Shown here piece after piece: positions 54,932 through 63,228 of a DNA stretch of 64,000 nt. The notes beneath the pieces were generated by a model that searched no databases, was not told where the DNA came from, and saw only the letters and a program-made list of their open reading frames with translations. The number at the start of each line of letters is the position of its first letter. Positions within the stretch are counted from its first letter, which is position 1. The position numbers and the translations under genes are program-made. This DNA comes from CAWJLS01 sp963843755 (GTDB lineage Bacteria; Acidobacteriota; Thermoanaerobaculia; Multivoradales; DATKCC01): NCBI GenBank assembly GCA_963843755.1, contig CAWJLS010000004.1, positions 186,001-250,000 on the forward strand, written 5' to 3'.

Positions 54932-55546
54932 ATGAAATCGGCTGCACGTGTCGTCGCCCTCGTCACCGTCTGGACCCTCGCCTGCCTGCCGCTCGCGGCC
55001 CAGTCCCCAGACCTCTCCGGCAACTGGTCACTCCAGGTCACCGCCTACCTCGTCGAGGCCAGCACGCCGTGCGTGTTCGAAGGGACGCTCCACCTGTCTC
55101 CAGGCCTCAACGATCAGTGGACCGGACCCGCGTCGCTGACGCTGCTCTCCGGCCCGGGGGGCTGCCCGGCCGAGATGATGGCGCAGGTCACCGGGGGGTT
55201 CGACGGCCCCACCTTCTACGGTACGCTGGATGGAGGGGAGCTGTACGGCACGGCCTCCTTCACCGCGACCGACACGGCCCTCGCTGCGAGTCAGGGCTCG
55301 GTCGGCGGCGGCTCTGCTGAGGCCGGTTCGAAGGCGGCCCTGGCGCCCAAGGCGGCCACCAGCTATGGCGGCCCGTTCACCGCCGACTCCGGGCCCTTCA
55401 ACGGCGCCGCCGGAGACTTCGTCGCCGCCCGGCAGTCGATTCTCGAGATCCCGACCCTGACGGAGACCGGGCTGGCGGTGATGACGCTCCTGCTGCTGGC
55501 GACGGCGACGTTCTTCCTGATGCGGGGACGGCGCCAGGGGGTCTAG
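54932..55546 (+). CDS. Exported protein with IPTL-CTERM-like sorting tail
   Basis: The 204-residue product has an N-terminal signal peptide (1-23, ending LAAQ) and a mature lipocalin-like region (about 27-120: DLSGNWSLQVTAYL, CVFEGTLHL, FYGTLDGGELYGTASF). A Ser/Ala/Gly linker leads to a C-terminal tripartite tail: IPTLTETG, a hydrophobic helix (LAVMTLLLLATATFFLM) and a basic end (RGRRQ). This matches the IPTL-CTERM sorting signal, which implies an exosortase-type sorting enzyme elsewhere in the genome. Only one Trp and two Cys are present in the mature region. Confidence 0.8.
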   Translation: MKSAARVVALVTVWTLACLPLAAQSPDLSGNWSLQVTAYLVEASTPCVFEGTLHLSPGLNDQWTGPASLTLLSGPGGCPAEMMAQVTGGFDGPTFYGTLDGGELYGTASFTATDTALAASQGSVGGGSAEAGSKAALAPKAATSYGGPFTADSGPFNGAAGDFVAARQSILEIPTLTETGLAVMTLLLLATATFFLMRGRRQGV

Positions 55547-55659
55547 CCGGCTCGTTCCGATCCGGCCTGCCGGTCGAGGAACGCGGTCGGCACGGCGTCG
55601 ACCGCGTCCGGCTCCTCGATCGTGCACCGATGGCCGCCTCGGGGGATCACCTCGAGGCG
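55543..55659 (-). pseudogene. C-terminal remnant of an alpha/beta hydrolase
   Basis: The minus strand reads LEVIPRGGHRCTIEEPDAV followed by DAVPTAFLDRQAG and a stop at 55543. This matches the catalytic-His end of alpha/beta hydrolases (VIPxxGHxxxIExPxxVxxxxxxFL). A stop codon lies directly upstream in frame and no nucleophile region is found nearby, so only the last ~38 codons survive. It overlaps the end of the previous gene by four bases. Confidence 0.45.
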
Positions 55660-56017
55660 GGCTCAGGGGATTCTCCGCCACGCGAGGCTGGGCAACGCCG
55701 CGACCGGGTTGGCGCTGCTCGCGTCGATCGATCCGAGCCAGCTCAAGGGCTTGAGAAGGCTCAGCGCCTTCGAAGGATTCGAGAGCGGCATGGTCGATAC
55801 CCTCGACCTCTTCCGCCGCTCCGGCGGGCTCGACTGATCCCGCCCCCCGGTCCGTGACGCCCCCTCGTCCTCCCCTCCCGCCATGCGGTAGATTCAGCGG
55901 TGTCCCGGGGGGCGTTTGCCCGGGCCACCACGACTGACGATCCCACGCCCGCACGGCCGACCTGGAGGGCGCCAGGTCGCCGTGCGGCATCACGAACGAC
56001 CGGAAGGGCTACCGACC
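55660..56017. other. Intergenic region, no convincing gene
   Basis: A short plus-strand frame ending at 55837 (with LASIDPSQLKGLRRLSAFEG) reads somewhat like coding sequence but has no start signal or recognisable family; it may be another gene remnant. The rest, up to the aminotransferase start, shows nothing distinctive. Confidence 0.3.
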
Positions 56018-57352
56018 ATGCCGCAGACTCTGACCACCCCGCTCGACCTCGACGATGTCGTCATCAACGGCAAGGCGCTCAGGGACTGGACGATCCAGGA
56101 CCACAACTACGCGCTCGACACGCTGGGGGCGCACATCTACGAGCCGTTCGACGGCGTGCTGGTCAAGGGGGCCGGCTCGAAGCCCTACATGCTCAAGATC
56201 GTCAAAGACACCGACGCCGGTCCGGTCGAGACGGAGGTGGTCGACGGTCTCGCCTGCTACTCGGCCGTGCCTTTCGGCCACAACGACCCGGTGATCGTCC
56301 CGGCGGTGCAGGGGTTCCTGGAGCGGATGGCGACCATCCCCCGGTCGATCTCCCACACCTACCTCGGTCCGTGGCTCGAGAAGCTCAAGGACTTCACCAA
56401 GATGGACATGTTCCTGCCCAAGAACGGCGGCACCGAGGCCGTCGAGGCGGCGATCAAGGTGATGCGCAAGTGGAGCCACCAGCACGGCGGTCCGGAGGGG
56501 AAGGGGATCCGCGGCACGCCGATCATCATCTCGGCGGAGAAGGCCTTTCACGGCCGTGCCCTCGGAGCTACCAGCCTGATGGACGACCCGGCGTCGCGCG
56601 AGGGGCTGGAGCCGCTCATGCCGGGGGCCGTGCACGTGCCGTTCAACGACCTGGCCGCCATGGAGCAGGCGTTCGAGGAGAATCACGGCAACGTCGCCGG
56701 CGTGATCCTGGAGCCGATCCAGGCGGAGGCGGGCGTCATCGTCCCGGCGGACGAGTACCTGGGCGCCGTCCAGGAGCTGGCGCGCAAGAACAACGCCCTC
56801 TTCGTCCTCGACGAGATCCAGACCGGCTACGGCCGCACCGGCGCCAACTTCGCCTGGCAGCGGCTGGGCCTCGAGCGGCCGGATCTCATCACCCTGGGCA
56901 AGGCCATGGGCGGCGGCATCCTGCCGATCAGTTGCCTGTGCGGCAAGCAGGAGTTGATGGAGGTCTTCGTGCCCCACAGCGAGGGCAGCACCTTCGGCGG
57001 CTACCCGCTGGCGGCGTTCGTCGGGCTCCTGACCATCGTCGAGTTCGAGCGGCGCGGCATGGCGGAGCAGTCCAAGGAGAAGGGCTTCTACCTGCAGAAG
57101 GCGCTGCGCGACGTCGCCGCGCGCCACCCGGACAAGGTCAAGGAGGTCCGCGGCCGCGGCATGCTGATCGGTGTCGAGGTCCGTCGGGGCGTCGACGGCC
57201 ATTCCCTGAGCGAGCGCATGCTCGGCCACGGCGTCTACGCCAAGGAGACCCACCACACCAACCTCCGCATCGCCCCGCCGATCGTGATCGACCACGTCGG
57301 CATGGACACGATCGCCCGGGCACTCGATCAGAGCCTGGCCGAGATGAGCTGA
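56018..57352 (+). CDS. Class III PLP aminotransferase (ornithine/acetylornithine type)
   Basis: The 444-residue cytosolic enzyme shows the class III fold. It has the substrate region with PFGHNDP, FLPKNGGTEAVEAAIK (the PLP-phosphate Gly-Thr and helix), AFHGRALGATS, VILEPIQAEAGV, the cofactor aspartate in LDEIQTGYGRTG and the Schiff-base lysine in LGKAMGGGILPIS. The late RGRGMLIGVEV and HTNLRIAPPIV are also typical. The sequence looks most like ornithine-oxo-acid or acetylornithine aminotransferases; the exact substrate is not certain. ATG 56018 is chosen over upstream alternatives because GGAAGGG precedes it and the family N-terminus begins there. Confidence 0.93.
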   Translation: MPQTLTTPLDLDDVVINGKALRDWTIQDHNYALDTLGAHIYEPFDGVLVKGAGSKPYMLKIVKDTDAGPVETEVVDGLACYSAVPFGHNDPVIVPAVQGFLERMATIPRSISHTYLGPWLEKLKDFTKMDMFLPKNGGTEAVEAAIKVMRKWSHQHGGPEGKGIRGTPIIISAEKAFHGRALGATSLMDDPASREGLEPLMPGAVHVPFNDLAAMEQAFEENHGNVAGVILEPIQAEAGVIVPADEYLGAVQELARKNNALFVLDEIQTGYGRTGANFAWQRLGLERPDLITLGKAMGGGILPISCLCGKQELMEVFVPHSEGSTFGGYPLAAFVGLLTIVEFERRGMAEQSKEKGFYLQKALRDVAARHPDKVKEVRGRGMLIGVEVRRGVDGHSLSERMLGHGVYAKETHHTNLRIAPPIVIDHVGMDTIARALDQSLAEMS

Positions 57353-57443
57353 GCCCGGCCGGGTTCTTCCCTCCCGTCCGTGAGACGCGGGGCGGCCTCG
57401 AGGCCGGCGCTTCAGACGGCTTGTGGGCCGCCGGCCGCGACGG

Positions 57444-58253
57444 TCAGAACCGGTAGCGGAGCCCGAGGGTGACGCCGGTGGCGTGGAGGTCGGCGCGGGT
57501 GCCGGCGATGTCGAGGTCGAAGGTCTCCGCGGCGCGGAGGATCCGGGCCGTGCCGGAGTCGGTGCGGACCTCGCCCAGGTCGGTGAAGCGGGCCGCAAGC
57601 TCCAGCGACGCGGTGTCGTTCAGGCGGAAGGAGAGACCGGCCGCGGCGGTCCAGGCGAAGTCGGTGTGGGTGCCGCCCTGGACGACGGTGGCGGCATCGA
57701 GCCCGAGGCCGGGGAAGTCGTAGCGCACCGAGTCGACGGTGTTGCGCGCCGCGCCGGCGCCGGCGGCGACGAACGGCTGGAACCGCCAGCCGGGCCGGCT
57801 GAGGTCGACCGCGCCGATCACGAAGGCGGCCAGGGAGTCGGCGTCGGCCGAGACCGGCTGGTCGCCGGAGACCCCGAGGAAGTTGGCGTTCGCGTCCAGG
57901 GTGAAGCCGGGCCGGCTCTGGAGCGCCAGCTCGACCCGCGTCCGCCGCCCCAGCTCGACCCCGACTCCCAGCTCGAGCGCCGCGGTGTCGCCGAAGTCCC
58001 CCCGCGCCCCGAGCGGCTTCCCGTCGACCCCTGCGCCACACCCGAACAGCGCCGGCGGTGTCGTGCTCGCGCAGTCGAGATCCTTGACGGTCGTGTCCCG
58101 GCTCTGCTCCCAGCCGACCGCGCCACGGAGATAGACCCGCGGCGCCGCTTGGCCGAAGGTGGGGGCCACGCCGAGGACGCCGAGGACGGCGAGCGCGAGC
58201 AGGACGACGCAGCGAGCGAGAAGGGACGAGGACGGAATGGGTGTCGGGCTCAT
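57444..58253 (-). CDS. Outer-membrane beta-barrel protein
   Basis: The 269-residue product has a signal peptide (about 1-36, ending TFGQ). Alternating amphipathic strands then run to a C-terminal Phe (LGLRYRF), the usual outer-membrane insertion signal. Strands such as RVYLRGAVGWEQ, ALELGVGVELGRRTRVELALQS and FAWTAAAGLSFRLND (each separated by turns) fit an OmpA/OmpW-like eight-strand barrel. A loop with two Cys lies near residue 62. TAGGAT eight bases before ATG 58253 and no Shine-Dalgarno suggest a leaderless start. Confidence 0.82.
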   Translation of the reverse strand: MSPTPIPSSSLLARCVVLLALAVLGVLGVAPTFGQAAPRVYLRGAVGWEQSRDTTVKDLDCASTTPPALFGCGAGVDGKPLGARGDFGDTAALELGVGVELGRRTRVELALQSRPGFTLDANANFLGVSGDQPVSADADSLAAFVIGAVDLSRPGWRFQPFVAAGAGAARNTVDSVRYDFPGLGLDAATVVQGGTHTDFAWTAAAGLSFRLNDTASLELAARFTDLGEVRTDSGTARILRAAETFDLDIAGTRADLHATGVTLGLRYRF

Positions 58254-58261
58254 GAGAGCCG

Positions 58262-58267
58262 ATCCTA
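58262..58267 (-). promoter_or_regulatory. Candidate -10 hexamer (TAGGAT) of the barrel gene
   Basis: TAGGAT lies eight bases before ATG 58253 on the minus strand. The same motif and spacing class occur before the starts at 10607 and 27052. Confidence 0.35.
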
Positions 58268-58280
58268 TCCCTCCGCGGAG

Positions 58281-58302
58281 GCCGCCGTCGCGAAGCGGCG
58301 GC
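58281..58302 (-). terminator. Hairpin after the TPR gene
   Basis: GCCGCCG (58281-58287) pairs with CGGCGGC (58296-58302) around an eight-base loop, 13 bases past the TPR stop at 58316 in the minus direction. There is no U tract. Confidence 0.4.
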
Positions 58303-58315
58303 GAGCAACGACAGC

Positions 58316-59518
58316 TCACCGGCCGTGCCGCGCGTGGAGGTTGCGGTCGAGCTCTCGGAGGCCCGCGGGCCGCCACGGAGTGGCCTCGATCTCCTCGACC
58401 AGCTCCCGGGCCCGCGCCGTGTCGCCGAGGGTCGCGCAGACCTGGGCGAGCAGCAGCTTCGAGTCCGCGTTCGGCCGGAGCGCGACGTTGCGTTCGGCGA
58501 GCGGCAGGAGATCCGGCCCGATCGGCCGCCGGCTGAGCAAGACCTGGAGGTAGTGGCCGAGGGCGGCCTCCGGGAAGAGTGCGTAGCGCTCCGCGAAGAG
58601 GGCGTCTGCCCGGCCGTAGAGCGCCTCCGCCTCGGCCGGGTCGCCGGCCGCCACCAGGTTCGCCAACGCCGCCACGTACTCGGGGTTGCCGGTCTCGTCG
58701 GCGACCCGGCGATAGAGCGCGATGGCCTCCTCGGAGCGCCCCAGGCGGGCCAGCACCTGCGCGATGTGCTCCTCGATCACCCAGTAGCCCGAGTAGGCGC
58801 GCTCGGCCCGGCGGTAGTGGGCGAGGGCGTCCCGGTAGCGGCCACGGTCGAAGTCGATCAGCCCGCGCTGGACCTCGACCCACGCGAACGAGCGCATCTG
58901 CTTGACCGTCAGATCCTCCTGGGCTTCGGCGTACAGGGCGTCGGCTCGCTTCGGGTGGCCGGTCTTCCACTCGAAGTAGGCGACCCGGGTGAGGTGGTCC
59001 CAGCTCCGCTCTTCGGCGAGCAGGGCCTGGTAGGCGCGCGAGGCCTCTTCGTAGCGCCCCTCCTGGAGCGCGATGTCGGCGGTGAGCTGGCGGGCGTAGG
59101 AGAGCCCCGCCAGGCGGTCGAGGGCGCCGAGGGCCCGCTCGGCGGCGGCGAGCCGGTGCAGGTGGAAGTCGAGGGTCGCCCGGAACAGGAGCAGCTCCTC
59201 CGGCGGGGCTCCGGTCGGGTCGTGCCAGGTGGCCGCTCCGGTCGACTCGGCGAACGCCCGCTGGACCTCCTCGTCGGCACGGGCGAAGTCGCCGAAGTCG
59301 CCGGTCAGGGTGGCCCGGGCGTAGCGTGCGTAGACCAGGCGGCCGGGCTCCGCGGCGGCGATGTCACGGTCGAGGCGGGCGAGATCTTCCTGATAGGCGC
59401 TGGGGTGGGCCGTCTGCTCGGCGCGGACGGGGGCGGCCAGGGCGGGCGGCACCGCCGCCGTCAGCAGCGCCGCCCCGATCGCCGCGACCACTCCGATCAC
59501 TCCGGCCCCTCTGGTCAC
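58316..59518 (-). CDS. Exported TPR-repeat protein paired with DUF4331
   Basis: This 400-residue protein has an N-terminal signal peptide or anchor (IGVVAAIGAALLTAAVPP) and at least six TPR-like helical pairs. Examples are YARQLTADIALQEGRYEEASRAYQAL (two helices), GYWVIEEHIAQVLARLGRSEEAIALYRRV and PEYVAALANLVAAGDPAEAEALYGRA. No ATG is available. GTG 59518 is given; GTG 59500 is equally likely because AGAGGGG lies five bases before it. It follows the DUF4331 gene by 38 bases and is probably co-transcribed. Confidence 0.82.
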   Translation of the reverse strand: MTRGAGVIGVVAAIGAALLTAAVPPALAAPVRAEQTAHPSAYQEDLARLDRDIAAAEPGRLVYARYARATLTGDFGDFARADEEVQRAFAESTGAATWHDPTGAPPEELLLFRATLDFHLHRLAAAERALGALDRLAGLSYARQLTADIALQEGRYEEASRAYQALLAEERSWDHLTRVAYFEWKTGHPKRADALYAEAQEDLTVKQMRSFAWVEVQRGLIDFDRGRYRDALAHYRRAERAYSGYWVIEEHIAQVLARLGRSEEAIALYRRVADETGNPEYVAALANLVAAGDPAEAEALYGRADALFAERYALFPEAALGHYLQVLLSRRPIGPDLLPLAERNVALRPNADSKLLLAQVCATLGDTARARELVEEIEATPWRPAGLRELDRNLHARHGR

Positions 59519-59556
59519 TTCGAGAAGGGACCCCGCGGGCCGCCGCCGCGCCGGTC

Positions 59557-61230
59557 TCAATGGGCCTCCGCCAGGTAGGGGAACTCGGCGAGGAACGGCA
59601 CGTCGTTCTCGAGCGGGTTGGGCGGCGTCTTGGGCTCGATCGGCGCGCTGTCCCACAGCGCCTGGTCGCCCAGCGTCTCGAGCGTGCACGGCCCGCCGCC
59701 GCAGCCCGCCGCCTGGTCGAGGAAGATCGACAGGAAGCGCGTCGCCACCTGGTCCTCCGGGCGACGGCCGAACGGCCAGGTGCCGGTGGTGTCCATGTCG
59801 ATCGAGTTGACGTTCGGGATGAAGACCTCGAACGGCCGCCGGAGCTTGATGTCGAGCTTCTTGGGGTTCCAGGAGTCGTCCGGCATGTTGAGCTCCTGGA
59901 AGAAGCACTTCTTGACCCGCGGGAACGCCTCCGTGGCAAGCTTGTAGTTGCGCACCACGGAGATCGGCGAGCTGTCGTGGTCGAAGCAGGTGCCGAGGCC
60001 GAGGGCGGAGATCGACGGCCCGAACCCCCAGCCCAGGTGGCCGAAGCGGATCACGAAGTGGCGCGCCAGCTTGATGTTGTCGGCGCCGAGCTGGCGGCTG
60101 TCCTCGCGCTCGCTCAAGGCGGCGTCGGCGAACGGCAGGCCGTCGGTGTCGACCCGCTTGTAGAGGCTCAGCTCGGCCGCCAGCTCGTCGTCTGCCGACG
60201 GGTGGTGGAACCACGACTTGATCGTCCCCCAGAAGCCGCGCCGCTGCTGGTCGGGGATCGTCTCGATCTTGCTCGACGCCTTGAGCACCCAGCTCTCGCC
60301 CCAGGCGTTGACGATGCGGTCGCGCTCCGGGTTCTTGGTGACGAAGCCCAAGGGCATCTCGACGATGATGGCGTTGATGTTGCGGCCCGCCTGGGCGTCG
60401 CGGCCGCTGTAGACGAAGCGGTAGTTGCCGTTTTCGTCCTTCTTGAAGCGGTCGCCGCTCCAGGTGTACGGCCCCGGCGGCAGGTCTTCCTTGACACCCT
60501 GGCCGAGGAGCGGTTTCGCCGGGTCGAAGTTGAACAGCCTGTTGCCCTCGAGCTCGATCAGGGTCTTCGGGATGGGCAGCTCGCGCTTGTCCGCCCAGGC
60601 CAGCGGCACGTGGTAGAACTGCGGCGCGTAATTGATCGAGCGGAAGAACCCGGGCAGGTCGTTGAAGAACGCGTCGTCGCGACCGCCGATGTAGAGCTTC
60701 ACCTCCTGGCCGCCGGGCGCGCCCACCGTGACCACCCGGTTGGTGTCGACCACCTGGGTGATGTCGCCGCCGGCGAAGCCCCGGAAGTGGACGTGGGCGC
60801 GGCCGTCCGCGTCGACGGTGACGCGGATCTCGCCCGCGTGCTCGGAGTTGTACTTCTTCTCCACCGCCTTGGCGTAGGAGAGCAGCGCCTTGAGCGTGTG
60901 CTCGCCCTCGGCGCCCAGGGGCCGGCCGACCCGCGGCGCCGGATAGACCAGGATCCGGTAGAGCATGTCGTGGTCGAGCTCCCCGGCCCGGGGGATCGAC
61001 GCGAAGGTCAGCGCCAGCACCACCTTGTCGCCGTCGCTCCGGTCGTCGGCGGGCCAGCCGAACATGTCGTAGAGGTCGGCGGCGCTGGGCGGGATGTCGG
61101 AGAAGATCGAGTTGACCGAGTTGGGATCGTTGTGATCGGCGGCGGGTGCCGAGCCGGCGGCTGCCAGCAGGAGCGCGACGAACGCCGAGACCGCCAGGAA
61201 CGGGCGACTCCGGTAGGGCTTTCCGGGCAT
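59557..61230 (-). CDS. Exported DUF4331-family protein
   Basis: The 557-residue product has a signal peptide (1-31) and then the DUF4331 order. ADHNDPNSVNSIFSDI opens the mature protein, followed by the SAADLYDMFGW and KVVLALTFAS strands, a central region with PGFFRSINYAPQFYHVP, and late PFGRRPEDQVATRFLSIFLD and VPFLAEFPYL. DUF4331 proteins are widespread, exported and uncharacterised; a TPR protein often lies next to them. AGGAGGT gives a strong ribosome site. The upstream region is unusually AT-rich (61365-61385) and probably holds the promoter. Confidence 0.88.
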   Translation of the reverse strand: MPGKPYRSRPFLAVSAFVALLLAAAGSAPAADHNDPNSVNSIFSDIPPSAADLYDMFGWPADDRSDGDKVVLALTFASIPRAGELDHDMLYRILVYPAPRVGRPLGAEGEHTLKALLSYAKAVEKKYNSEHAGEIRVTVDADGRAHVHFRGFAGGDITQVVDTNRVVTVGAPGGQEVKLYIGGRDDAFFNDLPGFFRSINYAPQFYHVPLAWADKRELPIPKTLIELEGNRLFNFDPAKPLLGQGVKEDLPPGPYTWSGDRFKKDENGNYRFVYSGRDAQAGRNINAIIVEMPLGFVTKNPERDRIVNAWGESWVLKASSKIETIPDQQRRGFWGTIKSWFHHPSADDELAAELSLYKRVDTDGLPFADAALSEREDSRQLGADNIKLARHFVIRFGHLGWGFGPSISALGLGTCFDHDSSPISVVRNYKLATEAFPRVKKCFFQELNMPDDSWNPKKLDIKLRRPFEVFIPNVNSIDMDTTGTWPFGRRPEDQVATRFLSIFLDQAAGCGGGPCTLETLGDQALWDSAPIEPKTPPNPLENDVPFLAEFPYLAEAH

Positions 61231-61448
61231 GGCTGACCTCCTGTCGTTGAGGGCACGGCGGAGGGCCTCGTCGCCTCGGAGAGGACAGCCTGCAACTGGG
61301 CGGAGACGGGGCCGCTCGGGTACCGGCCTTCGCCATTTGTTACTGAAACCAGGTTGGCTAAGCTACTTAATCAATATAGCACAAGCGGCGGAGAAGGGTG
61401 ATGGCACGAGGCGGAGGACGCGTTAGCATCGGCCTCATGGGAACCACG

Positions 61449-61586
61449 ATGCGAGCAGTCCGCTACCACGAGGCCGGCGGCCCGGCGGTCTTCCGGGTCG
61501 AGGAGATCCACCAGGCCGAGCGGCTGCTGCCCCTGCCCGAAGGCGTCGGCTTCGAGGCCGGCGCCACCCTGCCGCTCCAGCCCTGA
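61449..61586 (+). pseudogene. Remnant of a quinone oxidoreductase-like MDR gene
   Basis: MRAVRYHEAGGPAVFRVEEI matches the N-terminus of zinc-free MDR/quinone oxidoreductases. After a few residues comes RLLPLPEGVGFEAGATLPLQ, which in the family lies about 100 residues later, just before the nucleotide-binding fold. The frame then stops at 61586. An in-frame internal deletion and loss of the C-terminal ~200 residues explain it. No Shine-Dalgarno is obvious. Confidence 0.6.
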
Positions 61587-61602
61587 GCAGCGCCGGGACG
61601 GC

Positions 61603-61631
61603 GGCGCGGACCGGGGTTTTCGATCCGCGCC
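61603..61631 (-). terminator. Hairpin after the MATE gene
   Basis: GGCGCGGA (61603-61610) pairs with TCCGCGCC (61624-61631) around a loop containing a short T run, 15 bases past the MATE stop at 61647 in the minus direction. Confidence 0.4.
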
Positions 61632-61646
61632 GCGCGCCCCGGGTGG

Positions 61647-63065
61647 TCACATCTCGGGCTCCGGCTCCGCTTCCACCGGCGCCTCCATCATTCCGGGCAC
61701 CATCCCCGGAACCGCCGCCGCCGGGGCTCCGCCGTCCAGCCGTAGCCCGAGCTCGCGCCGGACCAGCAGCAGCGAGATGGTCATCTGGAGCAGCACCGTC
61801 GCCACGGACAGGTACCAGAGGTGGCGCAGCTCGAAGCCGGGCCGGGTCGAGAGCCAGAGCGCCGGGACGGCGAAGCTCACGATGCGCGAGGCGCTGCTCA
61901 GCAGGGACGGGATCGTGTTGCCCAGGGCCTGGAACATGCCCGAGCAGGTGAAGATGATCCCGGAGGCGACGAAGTTCCACGAGATGATCGCCAGGAACTC
62001 GCCACCGACCGCGAGCACGTCCGGGTCCGTGCTGAACGCCCGCACCAGGAGCTCCGGCCGGATGTGGCAGAGCAGGCTCAAGACGAGCATCACCGAGGCG
62101 CCGATCAGGGCCGCGGAACGGAAGGTCTTCTTCACCCGGTCCTGGTGCCCGGCGCCGACGTTCTGGCCCGCCACCGGCGCGACCGCGAACGCGATCGCCA
62201 TCGCCGGCATGAAGATCGCCTGCATGACCCGCGATCCGATGCCGAAGCCGGCCTGGGCGGACGCACCGAAGTGGCGGATCACCCAGTAGATGACTCCCAG
62301 GTAGACGAACATCAGCGCGAACTCGCCGCCCGGCGGCAGGCCGATCCGGAGCATCCGCCACCAGACCGCGAGGCGGGGCCGGAGCAGGTGCCGGTGGAAG
62401 CCGACGTACTTCTCGAGCCGCCGGAAGTAGATCGTCATCAGCACCACGCCGACCGCGATCGAGAACGAGGTCGCCACCGCGGCGCCCACGACTCCGAGCG
62501 GATGGCCGGTCCCCCAGCCGACGATCAGGATCGGCGACAGGATCGCGTTCAGGACCACCACGATGATCTGGACCACCATCGTCGGCGCCTGGATGCCGGT
62601 GCCGCGCAGCGCCGAGCCCATCGACACCAGGGCGAACTGGAGCGCCATCCCCGGCACGAACCAGCGCAGGTACGCGGTGCCGGCCGCCACGGTCGCGGCG
62701 TCGGCGCCCAGGGTGCGCATGTACGGCCCGATCAGCAGGTAGCCGCCGATCAGCGTCGCCCCGCCGCAGAGCGCGGCGAGCGCCAGGCTCTGGTTGAACA
62801 CGAGGTTGGCGTCGTCGGGGTCGCGGCGGCCGACCGCGTGGGCGATCAGCGTCATGGTGCCGACACCCAGCACCTGGGTCAGGGCGATGGTGATGAACTG
62901 GAGGTTGCCGGCGGTGCTGACGCCGGCGATCGCCGCCTCCCCCAAGCGGGAGACGAAGTAGAGGTCGACCAGGTAGTAGAGGGTCTGAAACATCATCCCC
63001 GCGGCGATCGGCGCCGCCAGGCGGAGAAGGTGCTTCGGGATGGAGCCTTCGGTCATGTCACGCAT
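61647..63065 (-). CDS. MATE-family efflux transporter
   Basis: The 472-residue integral membrane protein has about twelve helices in two pseudo-symmetric halves, as in MATE cation/drug antiporters. Family cues are the start GSIPKHLLRLAAPIAAGMMFQTLYYLVDLYFVSRLG, broken here by turns, the GAALRGTGIQAP-like loop between halves (SALRGTG) and PVAGQNVGAGHQDRVKKTF in the second half. The C-terminal ~25 residues are Pro/Met/Glu-rich and not part of the fold. GAGGA precedes ATG 63065. The substrate is unknown. Confidence 0.93.
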   Translation of the reverse strand: MRDMTEGSIPKHLLRLAAPIAAGMMFQTLYYLVDLYFVSRLGEAAIAGVSTAGNLQFITIALTQVLGVGTMTLIAHAVGRRDPDDANLVFNQSLALAALCGGATLIGGYLLIGPYMRTLGADAATVAAGTAYLRWFVPGMALQFALVSMGSALRGTGIQAPTMVVQIIVVVLNAILSPILIVGWGTGHPLGVVGAAVATSFSIAVGVVLMTIYFRRLEKYVGFHRHLLRPRLAVWWRMLRIGLPPGGEFALMFVYLGVIYWVIRHFGASAQAGFGIGSRVMQAIFMPAMAIAFAVAPVAGQNVGAGHQDRVKKTFRSAALIGASVMLVLSLLCHIRPELLVRAFSTDPDVLAVGGEFLAIISWNFVASGIIFTCSGMFQALGNTIPSLLSSASRIVSFAVPALWLSTRPGFELRHLWYLSVATVLLQMTISLLLVRRELGLRLDGGAPAAAVPGMVPGMMEAPVEAEPEPEM

Positions 63066-63192
63066 GGTCTTCGGTCCTCGCGCTCAGGGGAGCGCAGCGA
63101 GGGTGTCGGGGAATCGGGGGTCCATCTCTCGTCAGAGCCCGGTTTTTCAGTGTCAGGTTGCATGAGGGCCGGGCAGGCGAAGGAGCCTCGCC

Positions 63193-63228
63193 CGGTTCGT
63201 CAGGCGGTTCGTCAGGCGGTTCGTCAGG
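63193..63228 (+). repeat. Three tandem copies of a 12-bp unit
   Basis: CGGTTCGTCAGG is repeated three times without error (63193-63204, 63205-63216, 63217-63228). The third copy overlaps the stop codon of the DUF2239 gene (63224-63226). The unit is a multiple of three and reads in frame in the 3'-untranslated direction. Confidence 0.7.
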
